Shown: piece by piece, positions 34,695-43,654 of the stretch
How positions within the stretch are numbered: the stretch's first letter is position 1
Layout of the letters: every line of letters begins with the position of its first letter
NCBI GenBank assembly: GCA_002416505.1
Contig: DIAM01000014.1
Coordinates: forward strand, 46,638 to 110,637
Origin: Gammaproteobacteria bacterium UBA5078
Lineage (GTDB): Bacteria; Pseudomonadota; Gammaproteobacteria; Pseudomonadales; Pseudohongiellaceae
Direction: 5' to 3'
Length of the DNA stretch: 64,000 bases
The notes under the pieces: model-generated
Told to the model about the DNA's origin: nothing
The model's database searches: none
What the model saw: only the letters and a program-made list of their open reading frames with translations
Made by a program: the position numbers and the translations under genes

Positions 34695-35756
34695 TTAATC
34701 GATACTTAGATAATGGGCAAACTGGCTCGTGTACAGATCATCAAAGCCCTCTTGCGCCTCGCGCTTGCTAATGAAGTACGCGGCCAAGCCGATGCTGCGC
34801 GCCAACTCGAACCCGCGCTGGGTGCCTAACACCATAAACGCCGTGGCCAGAGCATCCGCACGTGCGGCCGAGGCGTCGATTACATAGACCGCCGCGAGAT
34901 TATGGGTCACGGGGCGACCGGTCGCGGGATCGATCTCATGGGAGTAGTGTACGCCGTCTAGATCGAAATAATTGCGATAATCCCCAGACCCGGCAACGGC
35001 TATCGACTCCCCCTTCGCATAGAAAATATTGTGTACCTGTGGCGCGGTATCCGCTGGGGTTTCGATGGCGGGCACCCATGTCTGTTCGCCGGGTTTATAG
35101 CCCTTAATCCGTAGCTCACCACCCACCTCGATAAAATAGCTGGCGTAGCCGCGCTCATCCAGATAATGGGCCAACTGATCGACCGCATAGCCTTTGGCGA
35201 TGCCGCTCAAGTCGATATAGACATCTGCCCTCTTCACTAAGGTGGCGGCAGTGGCGTCCAAATCGAGGTATTGCGAGCCAACACGCGCCGCGATGGCATC
35301 GATCTCGGCTTGATCGGGGATGCGAGACTGGTGACGCTGCTCCGGCCCGAATCCCCAACGATTGACCAGCGGCCCTACCGTTACGTCGAAGGCGCCATCG
35401 GTGAGTGCATTTATCTCGAGCGCTAGCGACAATACATCAGACATGGCGCCTGAAAGCATGATCTGTTCGTTGATCGGCGCCGCATTGATCGCGGTGAGCT
35501 CGGAGTCCTCGGAGTAGGTCGACATCACTTCTTTGTCGAGCACCCTGAGTATCTCGCTGACCTCGCGTGCTAATAGGTCCACGGAGGAGCTGCTTGATTC
35601 CTCCACAACTTTAACGCTGTAAGAGGTGCCCATCGTCGCGCCACCGAACTCGGTAATGGCGATAGCGTTTGGCCCAGGCTGCCAGAAATACAGGGAAACA
35701 AGCAGAATAACGAGGACGCTGACAGAGGCACTATGACGCTTCAAAAATTCTTTCAT
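34695..35756 (-). CDS. apbE: FAD:protein FMN transferase
   Basis: ApbE attaches FMN covalently to Thr or Ser of NqrB and NqrC, on the periplasmic side. The 353-residue protein has GGATMGTSYSVKV near residue 37, VGPLVNRWGFGP and the nucleotide/metal motif IDLSGIAKGYAVDQLAHYL. The N-terminus is a hydrophobic helix (SVSVLVILLVSLYFWQ) without the lipobox cysteine seen in many ApbE proteins, so it is probably anchored by that helix. It is transcribed after nqrF, separated by 96 bases that contain an imperfect 9-bp stem-loop. Confidence 0.95.
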   Translation of the reverse strand: MKEFLKRHSASVSVLVILLVSLYFWQPGPNAIAITEFGGATMGTSYSVKVVEESSSSSVDLLAREVSEILRVLDKEVMSTYSEDSELTAINAAPINEQIMLSGAMSDVLSLALEINALTDGAFDVTVGPLVNRWGFGPEQRHQSRIPDQAEIDAIAARVGSQYLDLDATAATLVKRADVYIDLSGIAKGYAVDQLAHYLDERGYASYFIEVGGELRIKGYKPGEQTWVPAIETPADTAPQVHNIFYAKGESIAVAGSGDYRNYFDLDGVHYSHEIDPATGRPVTHNLAAVYVIDASAARADALATAFMVLGTQRGFELARSIGLAAYFISKREAQEGFDDLYTSQFAHYLSID

Positions 35757-35852
35757 CGAAAGCGTTTCCGTAAAACTTCAATTGCAACTTGTGCTGCCCC
35801 AGAAATGGCTCAGGCTCATGACGGTGATGCCATAAGCCTGATCGATTTCGCC

Positions 35853-37082
35853 TTAGGAGAATTCATCCAAGGCGATGTTCTCGTCCTCGACCCCGAGGTC
35901 TTTGAGCATCTTGATTACCGCGGCGTTCATCATGGGCGGTCCGCACATATAGAACTCACAATCTTCCGGGGCAGGATGATTTTTCAGATAATGCTCGAGC
36001 ACGACGTTGTGAATGAAGCCCGTCATACCATTCCAATTGTCTTCTGGTTGCGGATCAGAAAGCGCCACATGCCACTGAAAGTTATCGTGCTCAGCAGCGA
36101 GCGTGTCGTAGTCGTTCACATAGAACATCTCTTTCAGGCTACGCGCGCCGTACCAGAAGCTGATCTTGCGCTTAGAGTTTAGCCGACGCAGTTGATCGAA
36201 GATGTGTGAGCGCATCGGTGCCATACCGGCACCGCCGCCGATGAAGACCATCTCTGCGTCGGTATCCTTGGCAAAAAACTCGCCGAATGGTCCGAATACC
36301 TTGATCTTATCGCCCGGCTTAAGGTTAAAGACATAGGAGGACATCACGCCGGGAGGAAGGCTAGACTTGGGCGGCGGCGTCGCAATACGAATATTGAACT
36401 TGATGATGCCCTTCTCTTCGGGATAGTTCGCCATAGAGTAGGCACGAATGGTCGTCTTGTCGCATTTGGATACGTGCTCGAACAGGCCGAACTTCTCCCA
36501 GTCTCCGCGATACTTATCGCCGATAATGAAATCCTTATAACGAACTTCATGGGGTGGGACTTCTAGCTGCACATAACCACCGGCACGGAAATCGACGCTA
36601 TCGCCGTCGGGAATCTCTAACACCAATTCTTTAATAAAGGTCGCGACGTTGTCGTTGGAGACAACGGTACATTCCCATTGCTTCACCCCGAAGAACTCGG
36701 GCTCGATCTCGATCTTCATGTCCTGCTTCACGGCAACCTGACAGGACAGGCGCCAATGCGCCTTCGCCTCACCCATGGTGAAGTGGCCCTGCTCGGTAGG
36801 CAGCATGGAGCCGCCGCCATCGATTACCTGGCAGCGACACTGCGCACAGGTGCCACCACCGCCACAGGCAGAGGACAAATAGATGCCCTGATCTGCGAGA
36901 GTGTTGAGGAGCTTGCCACCTGCTGGCACGGTGATTGATTTCTCTGGGTCGCCATTAATCTCGATACGGACGTTGCCCGTGCTCACGAGACGGGCACGGG
37001 CGGCCAGAATCATGCCCACGAGGATCATCACCACCGCGGTAAACATGACAACGCCGCCGATTATCGCTGCAATATCAATCAT
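35853..37082 (-). CDS. nqrF: Na+-NQR subunit F (NADH dehydrogenase)
   Basis: NqrF is the NADH-oxidising entry subunit, with FAD and a [2Fe-2S] cluster. The 409-residue protein has one N-terminal membrane helix (about residues 5-27), the plant-ferredoxin-like cluster cysteines C73, C79, C82 and C114, the FAD motif RAYSMANYPEE and the NADH motif VFIGGGAGMAPMRSH, ending with the conserved aromatic-region CGPPMMNAAV. The order nqrA to nqrF on the minus strand is the normal operon order. Confidence 0.97.
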   Translation of the reverse strand: MIDIAAIIGGVVMFTAVVMILVGMILAARARLVSTGNVRIEINGDPEKSITVPAGGKLLNTLADQGIYLSSACGGGGTCAQCRCQVIDGGGSMLPTEQGHFTMGEAKAHWRLSCQVAVKQDMKIEIEPEFFGVKQWECTVVSNDNVATFIKELVLEIPDGDSVDFRAGGYVQLEVPPHEVRYKDFIIGDKYRGDWEKFGLFEHVSKCDKTTIRAYSMANYPEEKGIIKFNIRIATPPPKSSLPPGVMSSYVFNLKPGDKIKVFGPFGEFFAKDTDAEMVFIGGGAGMAPMRSHIFDQLRRLNSKRKISFWYGARSLKEMFYVNDYDTLAAEHDNFQWHVALSDPQPEDNWNGMTGFIHNVVLEHYLKNHPAPEDCEFYMCGPPMMNAAVIKMLKDLGVEDENIALDEFS

Positions 37083-37098
37083 TACTGAATCCTATTTG

Positions 37099-37707
37099 CT
37101 ACAGGGACAAACCACTGAAGGACATGAAACCCAAGGACATCAAGCCCGTGGTCACGAAAGTAATGCCCAAGCCACGAAGGCCGTGCGGAACATCGCTATA
37201 TTTGAGTTTTTCACGAATCGCGGCCATGGCGGCAATCGCTATTGCCCAGCCTACCCCGGCGCCGGTGCCATAAACGACACTCTCTGAGAAGCTGTACTGA
37301 CGCTCCACCATGAACAGGGACGCTCCTAAGATGGCGCAGTTCACCGTGATCAGCGGCAGAAACACGCCGAGCGCGTTGTACAGGGCCGGCATATATTTAT
37401 CTAACACCATCTCCAGCACCTGCACGATCGCCGCGATCACGCCGATATAGACGAGGAAGCCGAGGAAGCTAAGGTCTAGCTCCGGCAGCCCGGCCCACGC
37501 CAATGCGCCATCCTTGAGCAGGAATTGGAAGAGCAGATTGTTGACCGGTACGGTAATAGCCTGCACCACGACAACCGCGATACCGAGACCTACTGCCGTC
37601 TCGACTTTCTTGGACACCGCCAAGAATGTACACATCCCGAGGAACATCTGCAGCGCCATGTTCTCCACGAACACCGCACGCACGAATAGGCTTAAATAGT
37701 GTTCCAT
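37099..37707 (-). CDS. nqrE: Na+-NQR subunit E
   Basis: NqrE, 202 residues, is an integral membrane subunit with about six helices. Together with NqrD it holds the membrane Fe centre through conserved cysteines, here MFLGMCTFLAVSKK (Cys near 26) and NCAILGASLFMVE (Cys near 120). The start ATG shares one base with the nqrD stop (TAATG), a sign of translational coupling. The length matches the family. Confidence 0.97.
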   Translation of the reverse strand: MEHYLSLFVRAVFVENMALQMFLGMCTFLAVSKKVETAVGLGIAVVVVQAITVPVNNLLFQFLLKDGALAWAGLPELDLSFLGFLVYIGVIAAIVQVLEMVLDKYMPALYNALGVFLPLITVNCAILGASLFMVERQYSFSESVVYGTGAGVGWAIAIAAMAAIREKLKYSDVPHGLRGLGITFVTTGLMSLGFMSFSGLSL

Positions 37708-38372
37708 TAGTGCGAGGCCTCCGCGACGTTATGGGCGGCGATACGAAACTCATCTTTCTCTGTCTGCTCGGTGCGCACCGAGCGCAGGGCCCAGATCAGG
37801 AAACCGATAATGAAGAAGGCGCTAGGGGCGAGCAGCATCAGACCATTGGGCTGATACCAACCACCATTAGAGATCAATGGCAGTATCTGAATGCCCAGCA
37901 GCGAGCCAGAGCCAAACAGCTCACGAATGGTGCCCACGACGATCAATACGACCGAATAGCCAAGGCCATTGCCGATGCCGTCCATGAAACTCAGCACGGG
38001 AGGATTCTTCATCGCGAAGGCTTCGGCGCGCCCCATCACGATGCAATTGGTAATGATCAAGCCGACGAACACGCTTAGCTGCTTGCTGATAGCGTAGGCG
38101 AAGGCTTGAAGGATCAGGTCAACCGCGATTACCAGAGACGCGATGATGGTCATCTGCACAATGATGCGGATGCTGTTAGGCATGTAGTTGCGCACGCAGG
38201 AGATGAAGAAGTTCGAGAATGCGGTCACCACCGTCAGCGCCACGCACATCACGAGGGCGACCTTAAGGCTAGTCGTTACCGCTAGTGCCGAACATACGCC
38301 GAGGATCTGTAGCCCGATCGGGTTATTCGCGAATATCGGTTTAAGCAATATGCTTTTTGTGTCAGCTGACAT
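37707..38372 (-). CDS. nqrD: Na+-NQR subunit D
   Basis: NqrD, 221 residues, is the membrane partner of NqrE and homologous to it. The two conserved cysteine segments are QILGVCSALAVT (near residue 28) and TNCIVMGRAEAFA (near residue 112). Six hydrophobic helices are visible. It begins 17 bases after nqrC and its TAA stop overlaps the nqrE ATG by one base. Confidence 0.97.
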   Translation of the reverse strand: MSADTKSILLKPIFANNPIGLQILGVCSALAVTTSLKVALVMCVALTVVTAFSNFFISCVRNYMPNSIRIIVQMTIIASLVIAVDLILQAFAYAISKQLSVFVGLIITNCIVMGRAEAFAMKNPPVLSFMDGIGNGLGYSVVLIVVGTIRELFGSGSLLGIQILPLISNGGWYQPNGLMLLAPSAFFIIGFLIWALRSVRTEQTEKDEFRIAAHNVAEASH

Positions 38373-38388
38373 TTTGATTCACCCTTGC

Positions 38389-39177
38389 TTAACGGTTGGT
38401 GAGATTGTCGAGGAACGGACCGAAACCCATCGGACCCATCCAAAACTCGATCATATTGTCGACGCCACGACTGGTCAGCGATGCGCCGGAGAGTCCATCC
38501 ACCTGATGAATCCCCTGACCGCCGCCCTTGACGACGCTCAGTGCGACGGCGCCGTTCTGGTCATAGACCTGTTTGCCCGGCCACAACGCCTTCCAGCGCG
38601 GGTTAACTACTTCGCCGCCCAGCCCGGGAGTTTCCTTCTGATCGTAATAGCCGATGCCCTTGACGGTATTGCCATCGCCCTCTAGGGCTAAGTAGCCATA
38701 CATCGTGCCCCACAGGCCATAGCCGCTAATGGGCAGAACGATGTCCTGTATCTCGCCATTCGCATCGCTCACCAGATAGACCGTGGCATAACGCACGCGA
38801 CGCTTGAGACCCGCGATATCCTCTTCCCCGCTAAGGGCGTCGGAGAACTCGGCGGCATTCTGCACGGCGCGTTGGTCATAAGTGGCGGGATCGATCCCTA
38901 ATGCGCTTAACCGTGTCTCGTCGAGAAACTCACCGGCATCTAGGTCGACGATGCGCGGCGTGAATTGCGCGAACAGATCGGCGACCTCGCTCTCCGGGGT
39001 CACGGCAGCGTCATACATGCCCGCCGCGGCGAGAATATTCTTGTTGCGGTCGAGCGTCTTATTGGCCTCTTGCAGAGGCTTCAAGATGACCGCCGCACTG
39101 GAGATGAAGATCGAGCACACCACACATAGTAGTAGTGCGACCTTAAGCGTTCCGCCGACTGAATCTTTAGATGACAT
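38389..39177 (-). CDS. nqrC: Na+-NQR subunit C, with Ser in place of the usual FMN-binding Thr
   Basis: NqrC carries covalent FMN on the periplasmic side. From the ATG at 39177 (AAGGAGG about ten bases upstream) it has 262 residues, one N-terminal helix (LKVALLLCVVCSIFISSAAVIL) and a periplasmic FMN domain with GYGLWGTMYGYLALE and PGLGGEV. The flavinylation motif reads DGLSGASLTS: the acceptor position is Ser233 (TCG), whereas Vibrio NqrC has Thr. The ApbE motif is known to accept Thr or Ser, so the subunit is probably functional. A TTG three codons upstream is a poorer start. The gene overlaps nqrB by 11 bases. Confidence 0.96.
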   Translation of the reverse strand: MSSKDSVGGTLKVALLLCVVCSIFISSAAVILKPLQEANKTLDRNKNILAAAGMYDAAVTPESEVADLFAQFTPRIVDLDAGEFLDETRLSALGIDPATYDQRAVQNAAEFSDALSGEEDIAGLKRRVRYATVYLVSDANGEIQDIVLPISGYGLWGTMYGYLALEGDGNTVKGIGYYDQKETPGLGGEVVNPRWKALWPGKQVYDQNGAVALSVVKGGGQGIHQVDGLSGASLTSRGVDNMIEFWMGPMGFGPFLDNLTNR

Positions 39178-40384
39178 TGCGAGCAAGCCTCCTTTTGATG
39201 TTCGCGCGAACGACGACGTAGTCGATCAGAGGCGCGCTGAGGTTGGCGAACAGAATCGCCAGCATCACGCCCTCTGGGTACGCAGGGTTGAGTACGCGGA
39301 TCATCACGGCCATCACTCCGATCAGTGCACCGTAGATCCATTTACCCGTGTTGGTCATCGCAGCCGATACTGGGTCGGTCGCCATGAACACCATGCCGAA
39401 GGCGAAGCCGCCAAGCACGAAATGCCAGTACCAAGGGGTCGCGAAACCAGGGTTGGTGTCAGACCCGATACCGTTAAGTAGTAGTGAGAATGCCACCATG
39501 CCGAGGAACACCCCGGACATGATGCGCCATGAGGCGATACGCGTGATCAGTAGAATCGCGGCACCAATCATGATGGCGAGCGCGGAGGTCTCGCCGATGG
39601 AGCCCTGCTCGCGGCCGATAAAGGCGTCGAGCCAAGTGAGTTCTTGGCCGGAGGTTGAGGTCAGCGCGGGAAGACCCTGCGCCGCGATCTGACTCAGGGA
39701 AGTCGCGCCGCTGAAGCCATCGACCGCTGTCCATACCGCATCACCGGACATCTGCGGTGCATAGGCGAAGAACAGGAATGCGCGCGCCGTCAGCGCGGGG
39801 TTTAAGAAGTTCTTACCGGTACCACCGAACACTTCCTTGCCCACCACCACGCCGAAGCTTATGCCGAGCGCTGCCTGCCAAAGTGGCAGATCCGGCGGCA
39901 CGATCAAGGAGAACAGGATCGAGGTGACGAAGAAGCCTTCGTTGATCTCGTGCTTGCGGATACTGGCGAAGAGTACTTCCCAGAATCCGCCGACGATGAA
40001 GATCGTGGCGTAGATGGGCACGTAATGTACGGCGCCAAACCAGAAACAATCCCAGATGCTGTTCGGGTTATAAGAGGAGAATAGTTCGATCCAGTAGCCG
40101 TGCCAGTCGCCCGTCGTGGTCAGGCCCATATTGGACATCGCCGTGATGCCCTGGAAGCCCACGTTATACATGCCGTAAAACATCGCTGGAAACGCTGCCA
40201 GCCACACGGTGATCATGATGCGCTTTAGGTCGACACCATCGCGCACGTGCGCGGGAGAGACCGTCACCTTGCTCGGGCTGTAGAAAATCGTGTCTACCGC
40301 CTCATACAGGGCAAACCATTTTTCGTATCGACCGCCTTTCTCGAAATGCGGTGCTATATCGTCGAGTATTCTGCGCAAACCCAT
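39167..40384 (-). CDS. nqrB: Na+-NQR subunit B
   Basis: NqrB is the large membrane subunit that carries covalent FMN and riboflavin and forms much of the Na+ path. The 405-residue protein has many hydrophobic helices and the flavinylation motif DGFSGATSLSQ with acceptor Thr228, the standard residue. The N-terminus MGLRRILDDIAPHFEKGG is typical. It starts 15 bases after nqrA and overlaps nqrC by 11 bases. Confidence 0.97.
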   Translation of the reverse strand: MGLRRILDDIAPHFEKGGRYEKWFALYEAVDTIFYSPSKVTVSPAHVRDGVDLKRIMITVWLAAFPAMFYGMYNVGFQGITAMSNMGLTTTGDWHGYWIELFSSYNPNSIWDCFWFGAVHYVPIYATIFIVGGFWEVLFASIRKHEINEGFFVTSILFSLIVPPDLPLWQAALGISFGVVVGKEVFGGTGKNFLNPALTARAFLFFAYAPQMSGDAVWTAVDGFSGATSLSQIAAQGLPALTSTSGQELTWLDAFIGREQGSIGETSALAIMIGAAILLITRIASWRIMSGVFLGMVAFSLLLNGIGSDTNPGFATPWYWHFVLGGFAFGMVFMATDPVSAAMTNTGKWIYGALIGVMAVMIRVLNPAYPEGVMLAILFANLSAPLIDYVVVRANIKRRLARNVI

Positions 40385-40398
40385 AGTCGTTTAATCCA

Positions 40399-41754
40399 CT
40401 AGCTCTCTTTTTCGATGCGCGACAGGTTGTCGCGCAAAATGGGACCATATTCGTACTTGCCGGGACATACATAGGTACAAAGCGCCAAGTCTTCCTCATC
40501 GAGCTCCAAGGCGCCAAGATTCTGAGCGGACTCGATATCGCCAACGATAAGGGCACGTAATAGCTGTGTAGGAAGGATGTCCATCGGCATTACACGCTCG
40601 TAACTGCCAACTGGCACCATGGCGCGATTACTGCCATTGGTAGTGGTGGTGAACGGAAACTTACGGCCCTTAAACAGGCTGGACAGATAGATGCCCAGGA
40701 CCGAGTGACGCTCAGTGCCTGGCGACAGATAGCCTAACAGGACGCGCTCTCGCCCCTCTTTCAACACGCATATCTGGAGATGATAGCGTCCGAGATAAGA
40801 CTCCACGCCACGCGCCGCACGCCCGGAGAGTACGGAGCCAGAGATCACGCGATTCTCGTCGGCCTGCAATTCGCCGGCGCACAGCTCTTCGAGGTTGGCG
40901 CCAAGTCGCGTCTTCAACAAGCGCGGCTTGAGGACCTGGGGACCTGCCAGCGCAACAACGCGCTCGGTGCTGATCCTACCCGTGGTGAAGAGCCTGCCGA
41001 TCGCGATCACGTCTTGGTAGTTAATACTCCAGACCTGCTTGGCCAGACTCACCGGCGCGAGGAAATGCACGTGGGTACCGGTAAGACCTGCCGGATGTGG
41101 CCCGGCGAACGTCTCGACTTGGACATTCTGCGCGAGGCTCTGCTTCTCGATACCCTCGAAGCTGGACAAGGCACGACAGAGAAACACTTTGCCCTGAGTC
41201 AGTCGCGAGAGCACGTTGATGCCATTGATAAAATCGTCGGAGTTCTCACGCGCAATAATTTCGGGATCTGCCGCGAGGGGATTGCTGTCCATCGCATTGA
41301 TAAACAGCGAGTGTGGCGTGGCGTCGATTGCGGGCACTTTGCTGTAGGGGCGAGTGCGCAAGGCGCTCCACTGTCCGGATTCGACGAGATTGGCGACGAC
41401 TTTGTCGCGAGGCAATGTCGCCAAGGCTTCTGGCGCGTAGCTGGAAAACTCGAGTTGTTCTTCGCTGTCATCGAGATCGATGACTAGGGAGAGAAATACT
41501 CGGCGGTCGCCGCGATTAATCTCGCGCACTACGCCTGCCCCTGGAGCGGTATAGATAACGCCCGGGGTCTTCTTGTCCTCGAACAGCGCCTGCCCAAGCT
41601 TGACGCGATCGCCTTCTTTGACCGCCATCGTGGGTTTCATGCCCACATAATCATGGCCAAGTATGGCGACTGAGCGAACTGGTCGCGCATTCTCGATGGA
41701 TTGCTCTGGTGCACCAGCTATCGGTAAATCCAAACCGCGGGTAATTTTGATCAT
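40399..41754 (-). CDS. nqrA: Na+-NQR subunit A
   Basis: NqrA is the cytoplasmic first subunit, implicated in quinone binding. The 451-residue protein has the family start IKITRGLDLPIAGAPEQ, the segment HDYVGMKPTMAVKEGDRVKLGQ and C-terminal CTYVCPGKYEYGPILRDNL. The start ATG at 41754 has only a weak SD. It leads the operon, with a likely promoter at 41931-41960 and an untranslated leader of roughly 170 bases. Confidence 0.97.
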   Translation of the reverse strand: MIKITRGLDLPIAGAPEQSIENARPVRSVAILGHDYVGMKPTMAVKEGDRVKLGQALFEDKKTPGVIYTAPGAGVVREINRGDRRVFLSLVIDLDDSEEQLEFSSYAPEALATLPRDKVVANLVESGQWSALRTRPYSKVPAIDATPHSLFINAMDSNPLAADPEIIARENSDDFINGINVLSRLTQGKVFLCRALSSFEGIEKQSLAQNVQVETFAGPHPAGLTGTHVHFLAPVSLAKQVWSINYQDVIAIGRLFTTGRISTERVVALAGPQVLKPRLLKTRLGANLEELCAGELQADENRVISGSVLSGRAARGVESYLGRYHLQICVLKEGRERVLLGYLSPGTERHSVLGIYLSSLFKGRKFPFTTTTNGSNRAMVPVGSYERVMPMDILPTQLLRALIVGDIESAQNLGALELDEEDLALCTYVCPGKYEYGPILRDNLSRIEKES

Positions 41755-41930
41755 TCGCCAAGCCTAGTAATTACTGGAGTTTCTTAACGCAAAAAGCAAT
41801 TCTTGCACGAGGAACCGTTCGCACCTATAGGCATAAGAAACGCCACGGGCACAGAAATCACATACAACGTTTCTGACGTCGGTTTTATTTTTAGGAATTT
41901 TTTTAGAGAACCGGCTGTTTAAGCGCGGCA

Positions 41931-41960
41931 ATTATAGTGACTAGAGGACCGGAATGCCAA
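41931..41960 (-). promoter_or_regulatory. candidate sigma-70 promoter of the nqr operon
   Basis: On the minus strand TTGGCA (41960-41955) and a perfect TATAAT (41936-41931) are 18 bases apart. Initiation a few bases downstream would give a leader of about 170 bases before nqrA. The -35 box lies inside the hairpin that follows gap. I see no further element in the rest of the 239-base gap 41755-41993. Confidence 0.5.
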
Positions 41961-41981
41961 CGCTTTCTATGGCATCCGGTC
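41947..41981 (-). terminator. strong stem-loop downstream of gap
   Basis: GACCGGAATGCCA (41947-41959) and TGGCATCCGGTC (41970-41981) pair over 12 base pairs with a single bulged base and a 10-base loop, 12 bases after the gap stop. The stem is GC-rich but no T-run follows on the minus strand, so it may be a terminator needing help, or an mRNA 3' end stabiliser. Confidence 0.5.
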
Positions 41982-41993
41982 ATCGAAAAGCGC

Positions 41994-43460
41994 TTATTCT
42001 CCCATCGGGTAATAGCGATAGTTGACTCCAATCATCTTGTAGACCATTCGCACTACCTGATTGCAATAGCCGAATTCATTGTCATACCACAGGTAGAGAA
42101 CGCAATTATTGCCCTGCACGATGGTCGCCGTGGAGTCCACGATGGCCGCCTCGCGAGAGCCAACGAAGTCACTGGATACCGCATCGGCCTCTTCGGTATA
42201 GGCAATCTGGTTCTGTAGGTTCGAGTGCAGGGCGATCTGGCGCAGGAACTCGTTCAGCTCGATCTTGCTAGTGGCGGTCTCCAAATGCAGGCTCAGAATC
42301 GCCATCGAGACATTGGGGATCGGCACGCGCACTGCGTTGCCGGTCAGTTTCCCCATCAGCTCGGGAATAGCCTTCACGACTGCCTGCGCCGCGCCAGTCT
42401 CAGTCAAGACCATATTCAGCGCCGCACTGCGACCACGGCGATTACCCTCGTGGTAGTTGTCGATCAGATTCTGGTCATTGGTATAAGCGTGGACTGTCTC
42501 GACGTGACCGTGAACAATGCCGAATTTGTCATTGACCATCTTCAGCACCGGCGCAATCGCGTTCGTGGTGCAGGAGGCTGCGGTGATGATCTTGTCTTCG
42601 GGCTTAATCTGATTGTCGTTGATGCCGAACACGATGTTCTTCAGATCGCCCTTGCCTGGCGCGGTGAGAGCAACCTTGCTCACCCCTTTCGCTAGCAGGT
42701 GCTTAGAGAGCCCCGCCTCGTCACGCCACTTGCCGGTATTGTCGATAATCAGCGCGTCATTGATGCCGTACTTGGTGTAGTCGATCTCCTCTGGGCTATT
42801 GGCGTAGATGACCTGGATGACGTTGCCATTGGCAATCAGGCACTTATTCTCTTCGTCGATGCGGACCGTGCCCTGGAAGGCACCGTGGACCGAGTCTGAG
42901 GTAAAGAGGCTGGCACGCTTTTGCAGGTCGCCCTCTTTGCCAGGGCGCACCACGATGGCGCGCAGTCGAATCACCTCGCCAGTGCTGGTGCGCTCGATCA
43001 ATAGACGAGCGATCAGGCGACCGATACGGCCAAAGCCGAACAGGACGATGTCTTGTGACTTCTCGATCGGCTTGGTCTTCACGCCGATCATATAGGCGAG
43101 CTCACGCGTCACGAACTCTTCGACCTCTAAGGCGGCGTCGCCGAGATCGTTCTGCTGCTCCATGAACTTCACGGTGAGCTTGCCCAAATCGATATGCACA
43201 TGAGCCAAATCGAGCTTAGCGAGCGCCATGAGAACCGGGTGGCTCTCGAACTCAGACATCTCGTTACGCCCAACCTGGCGTACGAAACGGTGGGATTTCA
43301 TGATGTTGGCAACCGAGCGGTTATGCAGCGCACGACCGTAGATAAATATCACAACGTTGCGCTCGCTATAGAGACGCCCCACTACTGGGATCATCTCCTG
43401 TGCTAATGCTTCGCGCTGTTTCCAATCGCCAAAATAATCATCCAAACTGGGTCGACTCAC
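41994..43460 (-). CDS. gap: glyceraldehyde-3-phosphate dehydrogenase, long form
   Basis: A GAPDH of the long type (about 490 residues) found in Pseudomonas next to mfd, with an extra N-terminal domain of about 130 residues before the usual NAD-binding domain. The GAPDH core shows VLFGFGRIGRLIARLL, the catalytic Cys in AASCTTNAIAPVLKMV and YDNEFGYCNQVVRMV. The GTG at 43460 (SRPSLDDYFGDW) was chosen because AAAGG lies eight bases upstream and it matches the Pseudomonas length; the open frame continues to 43619 without family similarity. The first domain begins with KQREALAQEMIPVVGRLY, as in the Pseudomonas protein. Whether it works in glycolysis or gluconeogenesis cannot be read here. Confidence 0.94.
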   Translation of the reverse strand: MSRPSLDDYFGDWKQREALAQEMIPVVGRLYSERNVVIFIYGRALHNRSVANIMKSHRFVRQVGRNEMSEFESHPVLMALAKLDLAHVHIDLGKLTVKFMEQQNDLGDAALEVEEFVTRELAYMIGVKTKPIEKSQDIVLFGFGRIGRLIARLLIERTSTGEVIRLRAIVVRPGKEGDLQKRASLFTSDSVHGAFQGTVRIDEENKCLIANGNVIQVIYANSPEEIDYTKYGINDALIIDNTGKWRDEAGLSKHLLAKGVSKVALTAPGKGDLKNIVFGINDNQIKPEDKIITAASCTTNAIAPVLKMVNDKFGIVHGHVETVHAYTNDQNLIDNYHEGNRRGRSAALNMVLTETGAAQAVVKAIPELMGKLTGNAVRVPIPNVSMAILSLHLETATSKIELNEFLRQIALHSNLQNQIAYTEEADAVSSDFVGSREAAIVDSTATIVQGNNCVLYLWYDNEFGYCNQVVRMVYKMIGVNYRYYPMGE

Positions 43461-43500
43461 AGATTGCACCTTTGAAAAACGGTTAATAGAGGAGTGCGGT

Positions 43501-43529
43501 ATTATGTTTGTATTGTCATGCTCGTGCAA
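43501..43529 (-). promoter_or_regulatory. candidate promoter for gap
   Basis: On the minus strand TTGCAC (43529-43524) and CATAAT (43506-43501) are 17 bases apart, 41 bases upstream of the gap GTG. The -35 match is only moderate. No equally good pair was found for mfd in this divergent 194-base gap. Confidence 0.35.
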
Positions 43530-43654
43530 CCATAAGCGCCCCACAATCGTGCCCTGTAGCAAGTTAGCCGACACTTTTGTCACGCACTTTGTCCTGACAA
43601 GCCACCCGTATTTATGCAAGAATTCACGCCCCCGCGAATTCAGAACCGTGAACG

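Noticed and set aside
40780..41487. Plus-strand open frame of 235 codons inside nqrA
   Set aside because: Antisense to nqrA, which has full family similarity; no promoter or SD.
43461..43619. N-terminal extension of the long GAPDH
   Set aside because: Adds 53 residues with no match to the Pseudomonas protein; the GTG at 43460 has a proper SD.
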